From: Parvibaculum sp039973015
Lineage (GTDB): Bacteria; Pseudomonadota; Alphaproteobacteria; Parvibaculales; Parvibaculaceae
NCBI RefSeq assembly: GCF_039973015.1
Contig: NZ_JBDWLT010000003.1
Span: 62,001 to 126,000 of the forward strand
Length of the DNA stretch: 64,000 nt
Direction: 5' to 3'
Within the stretch, counting starts at the first letter, position 1; every line of letters begins with the position of its first letter. Shown piece by piece: positions 16,620 through 25,538 of the stretch. Both the position numbers and the translations under genes were made by a program. Under the pieces are notes generated by a model. It had not been told where the DNA came from, did not search any database, and was given only the letters and a program-made list of their open reading frames with translations.

Positions 16620-17963
16620 ATGCGGCGATACGGACAAATTGCATCTATTTCCGGTGTGCTGATGCTCTGCCTCGGGCTTTTCCCTGCGGCTGGTGTTGCT
16701 CAGGGGCGCGATGCGTTTCAGTTTCAGCAACAGAGAGATGCTCGTGGAGCCGATACGCGTCAGCGCCAGCAGCGCCCGGAAAGCAATCGACCGCAGCGCG
16801 GTCAGGCGCAAAACGGCCCGTCCCGGCAGATTGAGCGCCGGCCTGGACAGAATGCCCAGCAGGCGCAACAGCGCGCACGGCAAAGCCAGCAGCAGGCTGT
16901 GCAGGAAAATCAGCGTCGTCAGCAGCAACAGCGGGCGCAACAGGGACGCCAGCGTCAGCAGCAGGCGGATCAACGCCGCCCGAAACTCGATTTACGTCAG
17001 CGCCAGCAGCAAACGGCTGGTCAGCGCGAGAGCCGTCAGCAGGTCTATAACGAGCAGGTCCGTCGTCAGCAGGTGGAGCAGCGCGAGCGGGACAGGCGCC
17101 GGGAGGTAACGGAGCGGCAGAGCTGGCAGCAGGCAAATTCAGCTCGCCAGCGCCGCGACGCCGCGGAACGGCGCGAACGGGATATACGCCAGCAATCGCA
17201 GCGGCAGGCCCAGCAACAGGCGCTCATCCGCCAGCAGCAACTCGAACGCAATCGTAGCAGGACGCAGTATCGAGATAGTCGTCGTGAGCACCAGTACCGC
17301 GCTCCGCCACGGAATTATCGCGACGGAAATTACAAGCGCCCTTATCGCCCGGTCTACAACGACCGCCCCTGGTACGGTTACCATGGCAAAGGCCACTATC
17401 CGCATCGCCGCGGCCCCGTTGTGGTCTACCGCAATGTGACGCATATCGTGACGATTCCGCAGCCCGTCTATGTGCAGCCGGCCGCAGGCTACTACTACGA
17501 CGACTACTACTATTCGGGCCCCTATGCCGGTTACGATTCAGTCTATAGCTATGGCAGCTCCGGCTATGGCTATCGCACATCCGCGTGCAACAGCGACAAG
17601 GTAGGGGCGGTGATCGGCGCCGTGTTGGGCGGTGTTATCGGCGTGCATCAGGATCGTGGGGCAGGCCCCGTTGTCGGCGGTGCGTTGGTCGGCGCACTCG
17701 TCGGGGGCCTGCTCGGGCAGGCGATTGACGATAGCAATCGCGCCTGCGTAAGCGACATCCTCGAATATGTACCGTCGAACCAGCCTGTCTACTGGGACGA
17801 TGGCGGCTATGGTTATGAGGTGACGCCGCTGCGTACTTACGAACCCGAACAGGGCCGGTATTGCCGCGAGTACCAAACGGTCGTGACCATCGGCGGTCGT
17901 GCTGAACAGGCATATGGCACGGCTTGCCGCCAGCCGGACGGAAGCTGGCAGATCGTCAGCTAG
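16620..17963 (+). CDS. Secreted Gln/Arg-rich protein with glycine-zipper and surface-antigen C-terminus
   Basis: A 447-residue protein of unusual make-up. Residues 1-27 form a signal peptide ending near AGVAQG. Residues 30-240 are extremely rich in Gln and Arg, a disordered or coiled polyelectrolyte. Residues 240-320 turn into Tyr/Pro/Gly-rich sequence (GYYYDDYYYSG). About 325-375 is a glycine zipper (VGAVIGAVLGGVIG and GGALVGALVGGLLG), and the last 70 residues look like the 17-kDa surface antigen / RT0821-type domain with conserved cysteines. The zipper may pack in or on the outer membrane, leaving the basic Gln-rich arm exposed. Start ATG at 16620 follows GGGAGG. A hairpin closes the unit at 17983. 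Function unknown. Confidence 0.75.
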   Translation: MRRYGQIASISGVLMLCLGLFPAAGVAQGRDAFQFQQQRDARGADTRQRQQRPESNRPQRGQAQNGPSRQIERRPGQNAQQAQQRARQSQQQAVQENQRRQQQQRAQQGRQRQQQADQRRPKLDLRQRQQQTAGQRESRQQVYNEQVRRQQVEQRERDRRREVTERQSWQQANSARQRRDAAERRERDIRQQSQRQAQQQALIRQQQLERNRSRTQYRDSRREHQYRAPPRNYRDGNYKRPYRPVYNDRPWYGYHGKGHYPHRRGPVVVYRNVTHIVTIPQPVYVQPAAGYYYDDYYYSGPYAGYDSVYSYGSSGYGYRTSACNSDKVGAVIGAVLGGVIGVHQDRGAGPVVGGALVGALVGGLLGQAIDDSNRACVSDILEYVPSNQPVYWDDGGYGYEVTPLRTYEPEQGRYCREYQTVVTIGGRAEQAYGTACRQPDGSWQIVS

Positions 17964-17982
17964 CTTGGCGCCCTGCCGGAGA

Positions 17983-18009
17983 CGGGCGATGCGGTCTTCG
18001 CGTCGCCCG
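17983..18009 (+). terminator. Terminator-like hairpin after the Gln/Arg-rich protein gene
   Basis: An 11-base stem with one G-U wobble and a five-base loop (GTCTT): CGGGCGATGCG at 17983-17993 pairs with 17999-18009. It begins 20 bases after the stop codon. There is no T-run, so it may be a weak or Rho-assisted end or an mRNA-stabilising hairpin. Confidence 0.5.
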
Positions 18010-18114
18010 CTCTGTCATGTCTGGCCATGAAACCCCTAGGCAGGCCGCCCTTCAAAGGCCATCATCGCCTGAAAGCGGCGCGCAGATGCCGCGGCCACAG
18101 GAAAGGCGGGGGAA

Positions 18115-18921
18115 ATGTCTGGTTCGGAAAATATCGGCGAATTCATCAGCATCGAGCGGGAAGGGCGCATCGCGACGCTGCGCTTCGACCGGGGAGACAG
18201 GATCAATCCTCTATCCGTCCAGCTCATGCGCGATCTCACGGCGGCCGCCCGCTCGCTTCGCGACGATGTTTCGACCAGTGCGATCGTTCTCACCGGCGGG
18301 CAGGCCTTCTCTGGCGGCGCCGACCTTGCCGATCCCGAAATTGCGAAACGCGCGGAGGCTTCGCTTCTCGAAAGACGAGAGATGCTTCGCGTCGGCCCCG
18401 AAATGTGCGATGCATGGGAAGCCTTGGACCAGGTGACCGTTGCCGCCATTGAACGCTTCTGCATTGGCGGTGGTGTTGCCCTGGCTGTTGCTTGCGATTT
18501 TCGCATAGCGGGCCGCAGCGCCCATTTTCGCCTGCCCGAAATTCCGCTCGGCATGAATATGAGCTGGCATACGCAGCCCCGGCTCGTGAACCTGATAGGG
18601 CCGTCTCGCGCCAAGCAGCTCACGATCTTCGGCGAGCGCGTCAGCGCCGGGAAAGCCGAGGCTTGGGGACTTGCCGACGAGATTTGCGAGGATGGCGAGG
18701 CGCATGCCGCCGCCAGGCTGTGGGCAGAAAAGGTTGCGGCGCTCCCGCCTGTCGCCGTTCGCATGGCAAAGCGCGGTATCACGCAAGCCGCCACCGCACT
18801 CAATTCGGTTTCGACATTCATGGATGCGGATCAGTTCGCTCTCGTTTCCACCAGCGAAGATCAACGCGAAGCCGTGGCAGCTTTTCTCGAAAAACGCACA
18901 CCGAAATTCACAGGCCGCTGA
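18115..18921 (+). CDS. Enoyl-CoA hydratase/isomerase family protein
   Basis: A 268-residue crotonase-fold protein acting on acyl-CoA thioesters. Visible are the first oxyanion-hole strand (GGQAFSGGADLAD, about 62-74), the second (ERFCIGGGVALAVACDFRIA, about 114-133), and the conserved PEIPLGM turn that carries one catalytic Glu. It is full length. It heads a five-gene run with 12, 12, -4 and 5 bases between members, so a single transcript is likely, although a crotonase does not obviously fit the nucleotide-metabolism genes downstream. Hydratase and isomerase cannot be told apart here. Confidence 0.85.
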   Translation: MSGSENIGEFISIEREGRIATLRFDRGDRINPLSVQLMRDLTAAARSLRDDVSTSAIVLTGGQAFSGGADLADPEIAKRAEASLLERREMLRVGPEMCDAWEALDQVTVAAIERFCIGGGVALAVACDFRIAGRSAHFRLPEIPLGMNMSWHTQPRLVNLIGPSRAKQLTIFGERVSAGKAEAWGLADEICEDGEAHAAARLWAEKVAALPPVAVRMAKRGITQAATALNSVSTFMDADQFALVSTSEDQREAVAAFLEKRTPKFTGR

Positions 18922-18933
18922 GGAGTAGGGCGC

Positions 18934-20805
18934 ATGACACACAACACGCCTGAAGATCATGGCACGGGATGCCCCTGCTGCTCACCTTATCTCTGGGGTA
19001 ACCGGCGTCCTCGCGACCCGGGTTTGAGCCGTCGCGGCTTTTTTGGAGCAGGTGCTGCGCTCACGGCTGCCGCGCTGTCTGTTCTGGGCGGAAAGAAGGG
19101 CGATGCTGCCGGGCTCTCGGCTCTCGCATTCACGGCCCCGGTGATTGCGGCAGGCGAAACGCGGCGTGACCGCGCTGCGGCGGCGGGCGTCACGGTCTAC
19201 CGTGGCGGAACCATCCGCACCATGAACGAAGAGACGCCTCTCGCGGAAGCGGTGGCGGTGCGAGGCGGCCATATTGTCGCTGTCGGAACGGAAGCGGAGG
19301 TGGCGGCAAGAGCAGGTGGCGATGCCCGTATCGTCGATCTGGAGGGTCGGACCATGTTGCCCGGCTTTATCGACTGTCACGGTCACATTTCTATCACCGC
19401 TCTCCTCATGGGGTTTCGCAATCTGGCGCCCCGGCCGGCCGGCCCCATTGGCTGCATTGCGGACATTCAGCGCGAACTCGTCCTCTATCGCGATGAGACG
19501 GGCGGGGGACGAGGCGGGTGGCTTCTCGGCGCCAGCTACGATGACTCGTTGCTTGAGGAAAAACGTGCTCTCACATGCGCTGACCTCGATGAGGTTTCGA
19601 CGGAGCAGCCAATCCTCGTCTATCATGCCTCGCTGCATGTTGTGGTCGTGAATTCCAATGCACTTTCTCTGCTCGGTATCGGCGCGGACACGCCCGATCC
19701 GCAAGGCGGCGTCATTCGCCGGTGGCCGGGCACGAAGGAGCCGAACGGCATTCTGGAAGAAGGCGCGATTTCGCTCGCCCTTCCGCGTCTGCCGCAGCCA
19801 TCGGCGGATGAGCTCCTCGTTCTGCTCGACAAGGTGCAAGATCAGTATGCCGCATGGGGGATCACGACGGCGCAGGATGGGGCAACACGCCGTCCCGATT
19901 ATGATTTGCTGACGCTTGCTGCATCTCGCGACCGGCTTCGCCTCGACATTGTCGCCTATCCTTTTTTCACGCATATGGATGATCTCGCGAATGGCGATAT
20001 TGAAATGCGGCGCGATTATAACGGGCTGAAATTCGGTGGCGTGAAGCTGATGCTCGATGGTTCGCCGCAAGCGAAAACGGCTTGGCTGACGAAGCCTTAT
20101 GAAGTCGTGCCGCCCGGTTTTGCGCCGGACTACAGTGGCTACCGCATCGTGGATGACGATACGGCGGCAAAACTGGTGGACGACGCCTTCGGAAATGGAT
20201 GGCAGGTTTATGCCCATTGCAACGGGGATGCTGCCGCAGATCAGTTCATCGGCGCCATCGGCAAGGCGACGGAAAAATATGGGCCTGCCGACCGTCGCTC
20301 CACTGTTATTCACGCGCAGACGCTTCGCGAAGATCAGCTGGACCTCATGGCGAAGCTCGGCGTCATGCCGTCCTATTTCGTCAGCCACACTTTCTATTGG
20401 GGTGACTGGCACCGCGATTCCGTTCTTGGACCGGAGCGCGGCGCGCGCATCAGTCCCGTGCGCTCGACGATCGATAGAGGCATGCGCTATACGCTACACA
20501 ACGACTCGCCGGTTGTTCCCTCCGATTGCCGTATGTTGCTCTGGGCGGCGACAAATCGAAAGACACGTAGCGGCAAGGTGCTAGGAGGGGAGCAGCGTAT
20601 AACTGCGCATGAGGCGTTGCGCGGCATAACAATCGATGCTGCCTACCAGCACTTTGAGGACGATTTGAAGGGATCGATCGAGGAAGGGAAGTTCGCCGAC
20701 TTCGTGATCCTGAAGGAAGATCCCGAAACCATTGCCACCGATGCGCTGCTCAACCTCACGGTTGTGGAAACGATCAAGCGCGGCGAGACGATTTACCGTG
20801 CGTGA
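18934..20805 (+). CDS. Tat-exported metal-dependent amidohydrolase (Amidohydro_3/YtcJ type)
   Basis: A 623-residue hydrolase. The N-terminus has a Cys-rich stretch (CPCC, 13-16) and then a twin-arginine signal (LSRRGFFGAGAAL, 31-43), pointing to export as a folded metalloprotein. A small beta-domain (90-143) leads to the metal-binding GFIDCHGHIS (His149, His151), and later HCNGDAAAD, IHAQTL and LHNDSPVVP supply further ligands of the amidohydrolase barrel. The end EGKFADFVIL is typical of the family. Substrate unknown; relatives cleave N-formimino- or acyl-amide bonds. ATG at 18934 follows GAGGAGTAGG. Located 12 bases after the crotonase gene and 12 before the phosphorylase gene. Confidence 0.85.
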   Translation: MTHNTPEDHGTGCPCCSPYLWGNRRPRDPGLSRRGFFGAGAALTAAALSVLGGKKGDAAGLSALAFTAPVIAAGETRRDRAAAAGVTVYRGGTIRTMNEETPLAEAVAVRGGHIVAVGTEAEVAARAGGDARIVDLEGRTMLPGFIDCHGHISITALLMGFRNLAPRPAGPIGCIADIQRELVLYRDETGGGRGGWLLGASYDDSLLEEKRALTCADLDEVSTEQPILVYHASLHVVVVNSNALSLLGIGADTPDPQGGVIRRWPGTKEPNGILEEGAISLALPRLPQPSADELLVLLDKVQDQYAAWGITTAQDGATRRPDYDLLTLAASRDRLRLDIVAYPFFTHMDDLANGDIEMRRDYNGLKFGGVKLMLDGSPQAKTAWLTKPYEVVPPGFAPDYSGYRIVDDDTAAKLVDDAFGNGWQVYAHCNGDAAADQFIGAIGKATEKYGPADRRSTVIHAQTLREDQLDLMAKLGVMPSYFVSHTFYWGDWHRDSVLGPERGARISPVRSTIDRGMRYTLHNDSPVVPSDCRMLLWAATNRKTRSGKVLGGEQRITAHEALRGITIDAAYQHFEDDLKGSIEEGKFADFVILKEDPETIATDALLNLTVVETIKRGETIYRA

Positions 20806-20817
20806 GGGGCCAGGGAA

Positions 20818-22335
20818 ATGCGGCTGAGAATAAGGCGAATTCCGCTCGACACGTTGCGGGAAAATGTTGCGGTTCTCGCCTCCAGCTGCGAGGCCCTTCG
20901 CCCGGAGGCGTTTCAGGCATTCAAGCGCCTGGAAGTTCAGCATGATGGCCGCTCGATCATCGCCAGTCTGGACATTTGCCATGACCTCTCGATGGTCGGC
21001 CCGGAAGAGATCGGCCTTACGGAACCGGCTTTTCGTCGCATGGGGCTTGCGGAAGGGGACACTGTATTCATCTCGCCTGCCCGCAGCCCTCAAAGTCTGG
21101 ATTACGTACGGACGAAGATCGCTGGTGAGACGTTGAGCAGGCACCAGATCGAGACGATCATCCAGGACATTGCCGGTTATCGCTATTCCGATATGGAAAT
21201 TGCAGCCTTCCTTGTCGCCTGTGCCGGGTTTCTCTCGACGGACGAGCTTCTTCATCTGACTTTCGCCATGGCCGCCGCCGGGACCTCGCTCAAATGGGAT
21301 GCCCCGATTGTCGTAGACAAGCATTGCATCGGCGGCATACCCGGCAATCGGACCTCGATGATCGTAGTGCCGATTGTTGCTGCGCATGGCTTCACCATGC
21401 CCAAGACTTCTTCTCGCGCGATCACGTCACCCGCCGGAACGGCCGATACGATGGAAGTTCTCGCTCGCGTGGACCTTACAATCGACGAAATGAAAGAAGT
21501 CGTCGGTGAGTGCAATGGCTGCCTCATCTGGGGCGGTCATGTGAATCTTTCCCCAGCCGACGACATTCTGATCGGTGTTGAGCGGCCGCTCAATCTGGAC
21601 ACGCGCGAACAGATGGTCGCGTCCATCATGTCGAAGAAAAAATCGGCAGGATCGACACACCTGGTTATTGACCTGCCTCTCGGCCCGACGGCCAAGGTGC
21701 GCGACGCGACGGAGGCAATGCGGCTGCGCAAGCTCTTCGAATTCGTGGCGGATCGCATGAACCTCCACGTGGAAATCATGGTCACGGACGGGGTCCAGCC
21801 GATCGGACGCGGTATCGGTCCCGTACTCGAGGCGCGCGACGTGATGGCGGTTCTTGCAAACGATGCGCTGGCGCCCGCCGATCTGCGGGAGAAGTCCTTG
21901 CAGCTTGCTGCCCGCGTCATTGAGTGTGACCCCCTGGTCAGGGGCGGTACGGGATATGAGCGTGCGCGCCATTTGCTGGAGACTGGCGCCGCCATGACCT
22001 GCATGCAGAAGATTATCGATGCACAGGGGAGAGCACCTGAAGCCTCCGCGCCGGGGCCACTCAAGGCCGACATACTCGCCCATGCCGACGGCGTCGTTGC
22101 CTCGGTCGATTGTCTGAGAATATCGCAGCTCGCCCGGCTGGCCGGAGCGCCGCTGGATCGAGGCGCAGGGATCGATGTGCTGAAGCGCATAGGAGACACG
22201 GTGGAGGCCGGCGAGCCGCTTTACCGGATATATTCCGCGGGCGAGTCCCATTTCAACTTTGCGGTCGAAGAAGCCGAACAATCGAACGGGTTCGCGCTCA
22301 CCAGCGCCGGTGTGCCTGCCAAGGTTCTCGAATGA
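20818..22335 (+). CDS. AMP/thymidine phosphorylase family enzyme (archaeal-type long form)
   Basis: A 505-residue member of the nucleoside phosphorylase II family. Residues 1-85 form the extra N-terminal beta-domain seen in archaeal AMP phosphorylase and in bacterial 'putative thymidine phosphorylase' proteins, absent from ordinary DeoA. The phosphate-binding block is VDKHCIGGIPGNRTS (167-180), followed by KTSSRAITSPAGTADTMEVL (196-215). The archaeal enzyme splits AMP with phosphate to adenine and ribose 1,5-bisphosphate. Its stop overlaps the next gene, a PRPP-synthetase-like protein, by four bases, and a beta-CASP ribonuclease-like gene follows. This supports a role in nucleotide salvage from RNA; substrate choice is inferred. 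Confidence 0.85.
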   Translation: MRLRIRRIPLDTLRENVAVLASSCEALRPEAFQAFKRLEVQHDGRSIIASLDICHDLSMVGPEEIGLTEPAFRRMGLAEGDTVFISPARSPQSLDYVRTKIAGETLSRHQIETIIQDIAGYRYSDMEIAAFLVACAGFLSTDELLHLTFAMAAAGTSLKWDAPIVVDKHCIGGIPGNRTSMIVVPIVAAHGFTMPKTSSRAITSPAGTADTMEVLARVDLTIDEMKEVVGECNGCLIWGGHVNLSPADDILIGVERPLNLDTREQMVASIMSKKKSAGSTHLVIDLPLGPTAKVRDATEAMRLRKLFEFVADRMNLHVEIMVTDGVQPIGRGIGPVLEARDVMAVLANDALAPADLREKSLQLAARVIECDPLVRGGTGYERARHLLETGAAMTCMQKIIDAQGRAPEASAPGPLKADILAHADGVVASVDCLRISQLARLAGAPLDRGAGIDVLKRIGDTVEAGEPLYRIYSAGESHFNFAVEEAEQSNGFALTSAGVPAKVLE

Positions 22336-23228
22336 CGTCTGTGGCCTTGTATACTTTCGCACATGGAGCTGCCGGAGCAGCGGAACTGGGGTCCGCGCTC
22401 GGCCTCGATGTCAGGCAGATCGATGTCCATACGTTCCCGGATGGCGAGAGCCTTGTTCGTGTGCCTTCTGTTCCAGACACAGCCATCGTCTACTGTCCAC
22501 TGGACCGGCCGAACGAAAAGCTCATCGCGCTCATGCTGGCGGCAGACGCCTTTCGTCGGGGCGGTGCCCGCCGTCTCGTACTCGTTGCGCCTTATCTTTG
22601 TTACATGCGTCAGGACAAGGCCTTTCACGCCGGTGAAGCTGTTAGCCAGCAGGCGGTTTCCCGGCTTCTGTCCGCTTGCTTCGACCGCGTAGTGACGGTG
22701 GACGCCCATCTTCACAGGGTCTCTTCAATAGGCGAGGTCTTTCCGGGAATTGAAGCCGATAATCTGCTTGCAGCCAAAGCCATTGCACATTTCGCAGCAG
22801 AAAAGGGACATGGAAAGCAGACGATCGTGCTGGGCCCGGACGAAGAGTCTGTCCAGTGGGTTGCTCAGTTGGCTGACGAACTCGGCGCGAGGCATGCGGT
22901 CGGGCGCAAGATCCGGCGAGGGGACCAGGATGTCGAGATCGAATTTCCAGATGATCCTGACGTCGCCGGAAATCCGGTGCTTGTTGTCGACGATATCGTA
23001 TCCAGCGGCGGGACCATCCTGTCTGCCGTTTCCGCGATGAAGGAGCGTGGCGCAGCGACGATCCATGTTGCGGTCACACATGCTCTCTTCGGCAAGGCGG
23101 TAGAAGAGAAAATTCTCTTCGCCGGTGCGAGCGCGATATGGTCGACTACCTCTGTTCCGCATCAGACAAATACTATCTCTCTTGCGGGTATTCTCGCTGA
23201 AGTCCTCCGCCGCGAACTGAACGAGTAA
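22332..23228 (+). CDS. Ribose-phosphate diphosphokinase-like (PRPP synthetase family) protein
   Basis: A 298-residue protein with tandem phosphoribosyltransferase-type domains. The flexible-loop motif reads YMRQDKAFHAGEAVS, the pyrophosphate-binding histidine region DAHLHR, and the ribose-phosphate loop LVVDDIVSSGGTI. These are the hallmarks of PRPP synthetases, but in a divergent, archaeal-looking form, and it is unlikely to be the main housekeeping Prs. The correct start is the ATG at 22332 inside the ATGA overlap with the phosphorylase gene; a longer open frame upstream is a shadow. Because the partner may release ribose 1,5-bisphosphate or ribose phosphates, this enzyme could recycle them to PRPP. 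Confidence 0.82.
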   Translation: MTSVALYTFAHGAAGAAELGSALGLDVRQIDVHTFPDGESLVRVPSVPDTAIVYCPLDRPNEKLIALMLAADAFRRGGARRLVLVAPYLCYMRQDKAFHAGEAVSQQAVSRLLSACFDRVVTVDAHLHRVSSIGEVFPGIEADNLLAAKAIAHFAAEKGHGKQTIVLGPDEESVQWVAQLADELGARHAVGRKIRRGDQDVEIEFPDDPDVAGNPVLVVDDIVSSGGTILSAVSAMKERGAATIHVAVTHALFGKAVEEKILFAGASAIWSTTSVPHQTNTISLAGILAEVLRRELNE

Positions 23229-23233
23229 ATTGA

Positions 23234-24835
23234 ATGTCCATTTCCCTGAGTATCCATGGCGCTGCTCATACGGTGACCGGGTCATGCTATCTGCTTCAGT
23301 CGGGGCGGACGCGTTTTCTGATCGACTGCGGCATGTTTCAGGGCTCAAAGACACTCAAGGCCCTGAACTACGGAGACTTCCCCTTCAAGCCGGACGAGAT
23401 CGATTTCGTTCTCCTCACTCACGCCCATATCGATCACTCGGGGTTGATCCCGAAACTCGTGAAGCACGGTTTCTCCGGCCCCGTCTACGCAACGCATGGC
23501 ACGATTGACCTGCTGAGCTGCATGCTGCCGGATTCCGGACACATTCAGGAAATGGAGGTTTCCCAGCTCAACAGGCGAAATGTCCGCCGCGGCCGTCCCG
23601 AGGTAACGCCGATCTATACCGTGGAGGATGCGGAGACCGCGCTCAGGACTTTCAGTCCGGTGACCTATGACGAATGGATAGAGCCTGCCGAAGGTGTGCG
23701 CGCCCGTTTCTGGAATGCGGGACATATTCTCGGTTCTGCTTCCATTGAAATTGAACTGACAACGGGTCTCGAGTCCCCGCGTTTGATGCGGCTGCTCTTT
23801 TCGGGTGACATCGGCCCTGAGGTGACGAGCTTCCACCCCGTTCCGGAATCCCCGCAAGGGCTCGATTACTTGATCTGCGAATCCACCTACGGTGCGCGTG
23901 AACGTCCGCCGATGACGCTTGCTTCCCGTCGTGACCTTCTGGCAGCGGAAGCCAACGACGCTCTGAAGGGCAATGGTGTTCTGATCATTCCCTCTTTTGC
24001 GGTTGAGCGCACGCAGGAGCTTCTTTCCGATCTTCTGGCACTTGTCAGGGAGCGGCGCATTCCTCAAGCACCGATCTTTCTAGACTCGCCGCTTGCGATC
24101 CGCGCCACCGAAGTCTTCATGGACCATGCGGACGAACTCGAAGATGGAGAAGCTTTCCGCCATGCCATGCGATCGCCTCTTCTTCGCACAACCGAGTCAG
24201 CCCAAGAAAGCCGAATGATCGAACGCATCGATGGCAGCCACATCATTGTCGCCGCCAGCGGTATGTGCGATGCAGGCCGTATCCGGCATCATTTGAAAAA
24301 TCATCTTTGGCGCGCCAACGCCACCGTCCTTATAGTCGGTTATCAGGCAGAAGGTTCGCTCGGCCGCATCCTGCAGAACGGTGCCCGTGCCGTGCGTATT
24401 CAGGGTGATGAGGTCAAGGTGCGAGCGCGGATCCGAACGCTCGACATTTTTTCCGGTCACGCAGACGGTACGGCTCTCGAGCGCTGGGTGGAAGATCGCG
24501 GGCCCGTATCGCGAGGCATCATTCTCGTGCATGGTGAGGAAGAAGGCCTCGCAGCTCTGCATGAGCGGCTGGCAAAAAGGGGCCTCGACGGTGACCGAAT
24601 CTTTGCGCCTGAGCTCGATGCCGTTTTCGATCTGCTCGCCGAATCTCCCTCCGCACGCGAGCGTCCGGCCCCGCGGCGCCTTCAGCCCGAAGTCGTGGGG
24701 CATCTGGATTGGCACAATGACCTTTCAAGGCTTTGGCTCGATCTTGAGGAGGAACTTGAGAAGGCGGCTGATGACAAGGCCCGCCGCGTCGTCTTGCGGC
24801 GGATCAGGCGCGCGCTGGAGAATGAGCAGTCCTGA
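23234..24835 (+). CDS. Beta-CASP metallo-beta-lactamase fold hydrolase (RNA-specific type)
   Basis: A 533-residue protein with the metal-binding HAHIDHSG motif (63-70), further ligand motifs (WNAGHILGS, FSGDIGPE) and a beta-CASP insert with SGMCDAGRIRHHL and IFSGHADG. This domain order is that of the CPSF73/YSH1-like exonuclease family with an RMMBL C-terminal segment, which cleaves RNA. The last 70 residues are a charged extension. It begins five bases after the PRPP-synthetase-like gene and ends the operon. In this company it may degrade RNA to supply nucleotides. Other roles, such as processing of a specific transcript, are possible. Confidence 0.87.
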   Translation: MSISLSIHGAAHTVTGSCYLLQSGRTRFLIDCGMFQGSKTLKALNYGDFPFKPDEIDFVLLTHAHIDHSGLIPKLVKHGFSGPVYATHGTIDLLSCMLPDSGHIQEMEVSQLNRRNVRRGRPEVTPIYTVEDAETALRTFSPVTYDEWIEPAEGVRARFWNAGHILGSASIEIELTTGLESPRLMRLLFSGDIGPEVTSFHPVPESPQGLDYLICESTYGARERPPMTLASRRDLLAAEANDALKGNGVLIIPSFAVERTQELLSDLLALVRERRIPQAPIFLDSPLAIRATEVFMDHADELEDGEAFRHAMRSPLLRTTESAQESRMIERIDGSHIIVAASGMCDAGRIRHHLKNHLWRANATVLIVGYQAEGSLGRILQNGARAVRIQGDEVKVRARIRTLDIFSGHADGTALERWVEDRGPVSRGIILVHGEEEGLAALHERLAKRGLDGDRIFAPELDAVFDLLAESPSARERPAPRRLQPEVVGHLDWHNDLSRLWLDLEEELEKAADDKARRVVLRRIRRALENEQS

Positions 24836-24930
24836 ATCTCGTTCTAGTGCCGTGAGGATTACCGGGTAGCTTTTGGACCTCTGCTTTGGGATGATGAGCC
24901 AACAGGAAATTCTCCCAAGAGACTCGCCTT

Positions 24931-25524
24931 ATGACCGTAGTCCCTTCCGAACCGAAACAGGATGGCCGCCGTCTCCGCAGCGCCGCCAGCCGCCGTCGCA
25001 TCGTCGAGGCAATGCGAGATCTGATCCGCGAAGGCACTCTTTCGCCGCGTGCGGAAGAAGTTGCCGCACGCGCAAATGTTGGTTTGCGTAGTGTTTTTCG
25101 TCACTTTGACGATATGGAGAGCCTCTATCGGGAGATCGGAGACCTTATGGTCGCCGATGTGGCGCCGATGCTGGAGCTGCCGCCGCCGTCCGGTACAGCC
25201 GAGGAAATTCTTGCCGAAATGATCGAGCGGCGCACAAAGCTTTTTGAGCGCATCATGCCGTTCCGTATCGCCGCAGACATGCACTCCCACCGTTCGCCAT
25301 ATCTGATGCAAGAACGCCGCATGATGAATGAAGGTCTGCGTGAGATCATGCGCTCGGCCCTGCCCGCCGCAATCCGCAAGGACCGTGTGGCCGTGGATGC
25401 GCTCGATGCGGTTCTCAGCTTTGACTTCTGGCGCCGTCTGCGCTCCGATCAGCGCCTCTCCATCGCGCAGGCAAGGCGGGTGATCGAGGCGACGGCCGCG
25501 CCCTTGATTGGCGTAAAGCGCTAG
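24931..25524 (+). CDS. TetR/AcrR family transcriptional regulator
   Basis: A 197-residue repressor-type protein. The helix-turn-helix spans about residues 22-65 (RRRIVEAMRDLI, AEEVAARANVGLRSVFRHFDDMESLYREI), followed by an all-helical ligand domain. It lies 95 bases after the beta-CASP gene and is convergent (14 bases) with the GST-like gene. The DUF2855/GST operon starts 2.1 kb away next to an inverted repeat at 27820-27838, which would be a natural target, but a TetR protein can equally control itself or a distant gene. Ligand unknown. Confidence 0.88.
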   Translation: MTVVPSEPKQDGRRLRSAASRRRIVEAMRDLIREGTLSPRAEEVAARANVGLRSVFRHFDDMESLYREIGDLMVADVAPMLELPPPSGTAEEILAEMIERRTKLFERIMPFRIAADMHSHRSPYLMQERRMMNEGLREIMRSALPAAIRKDRVAVDALDAVLSFDFWRRLRSDQRLSIAQARRVIEATAAPLIGVKR

Positions 25525-25538
25525 CGCGGCCGCGAGGC

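Noticed and set aside
16720..17260. CAG-rich repetitive DNA resembling a satellite
   Set aside because: It is coding sequence for the Gln/Arg-rich arm of the secreted protein, in frame with a signal peptide and a conserved C-terminus.
22110..22331. Upstream extension of the PRPP-synthetase-like frame
   Set aside because: Falls inside the phosphorylase gene and is Arg-rich with no homology; the ATGA overlap start at 22332 fits the family length.
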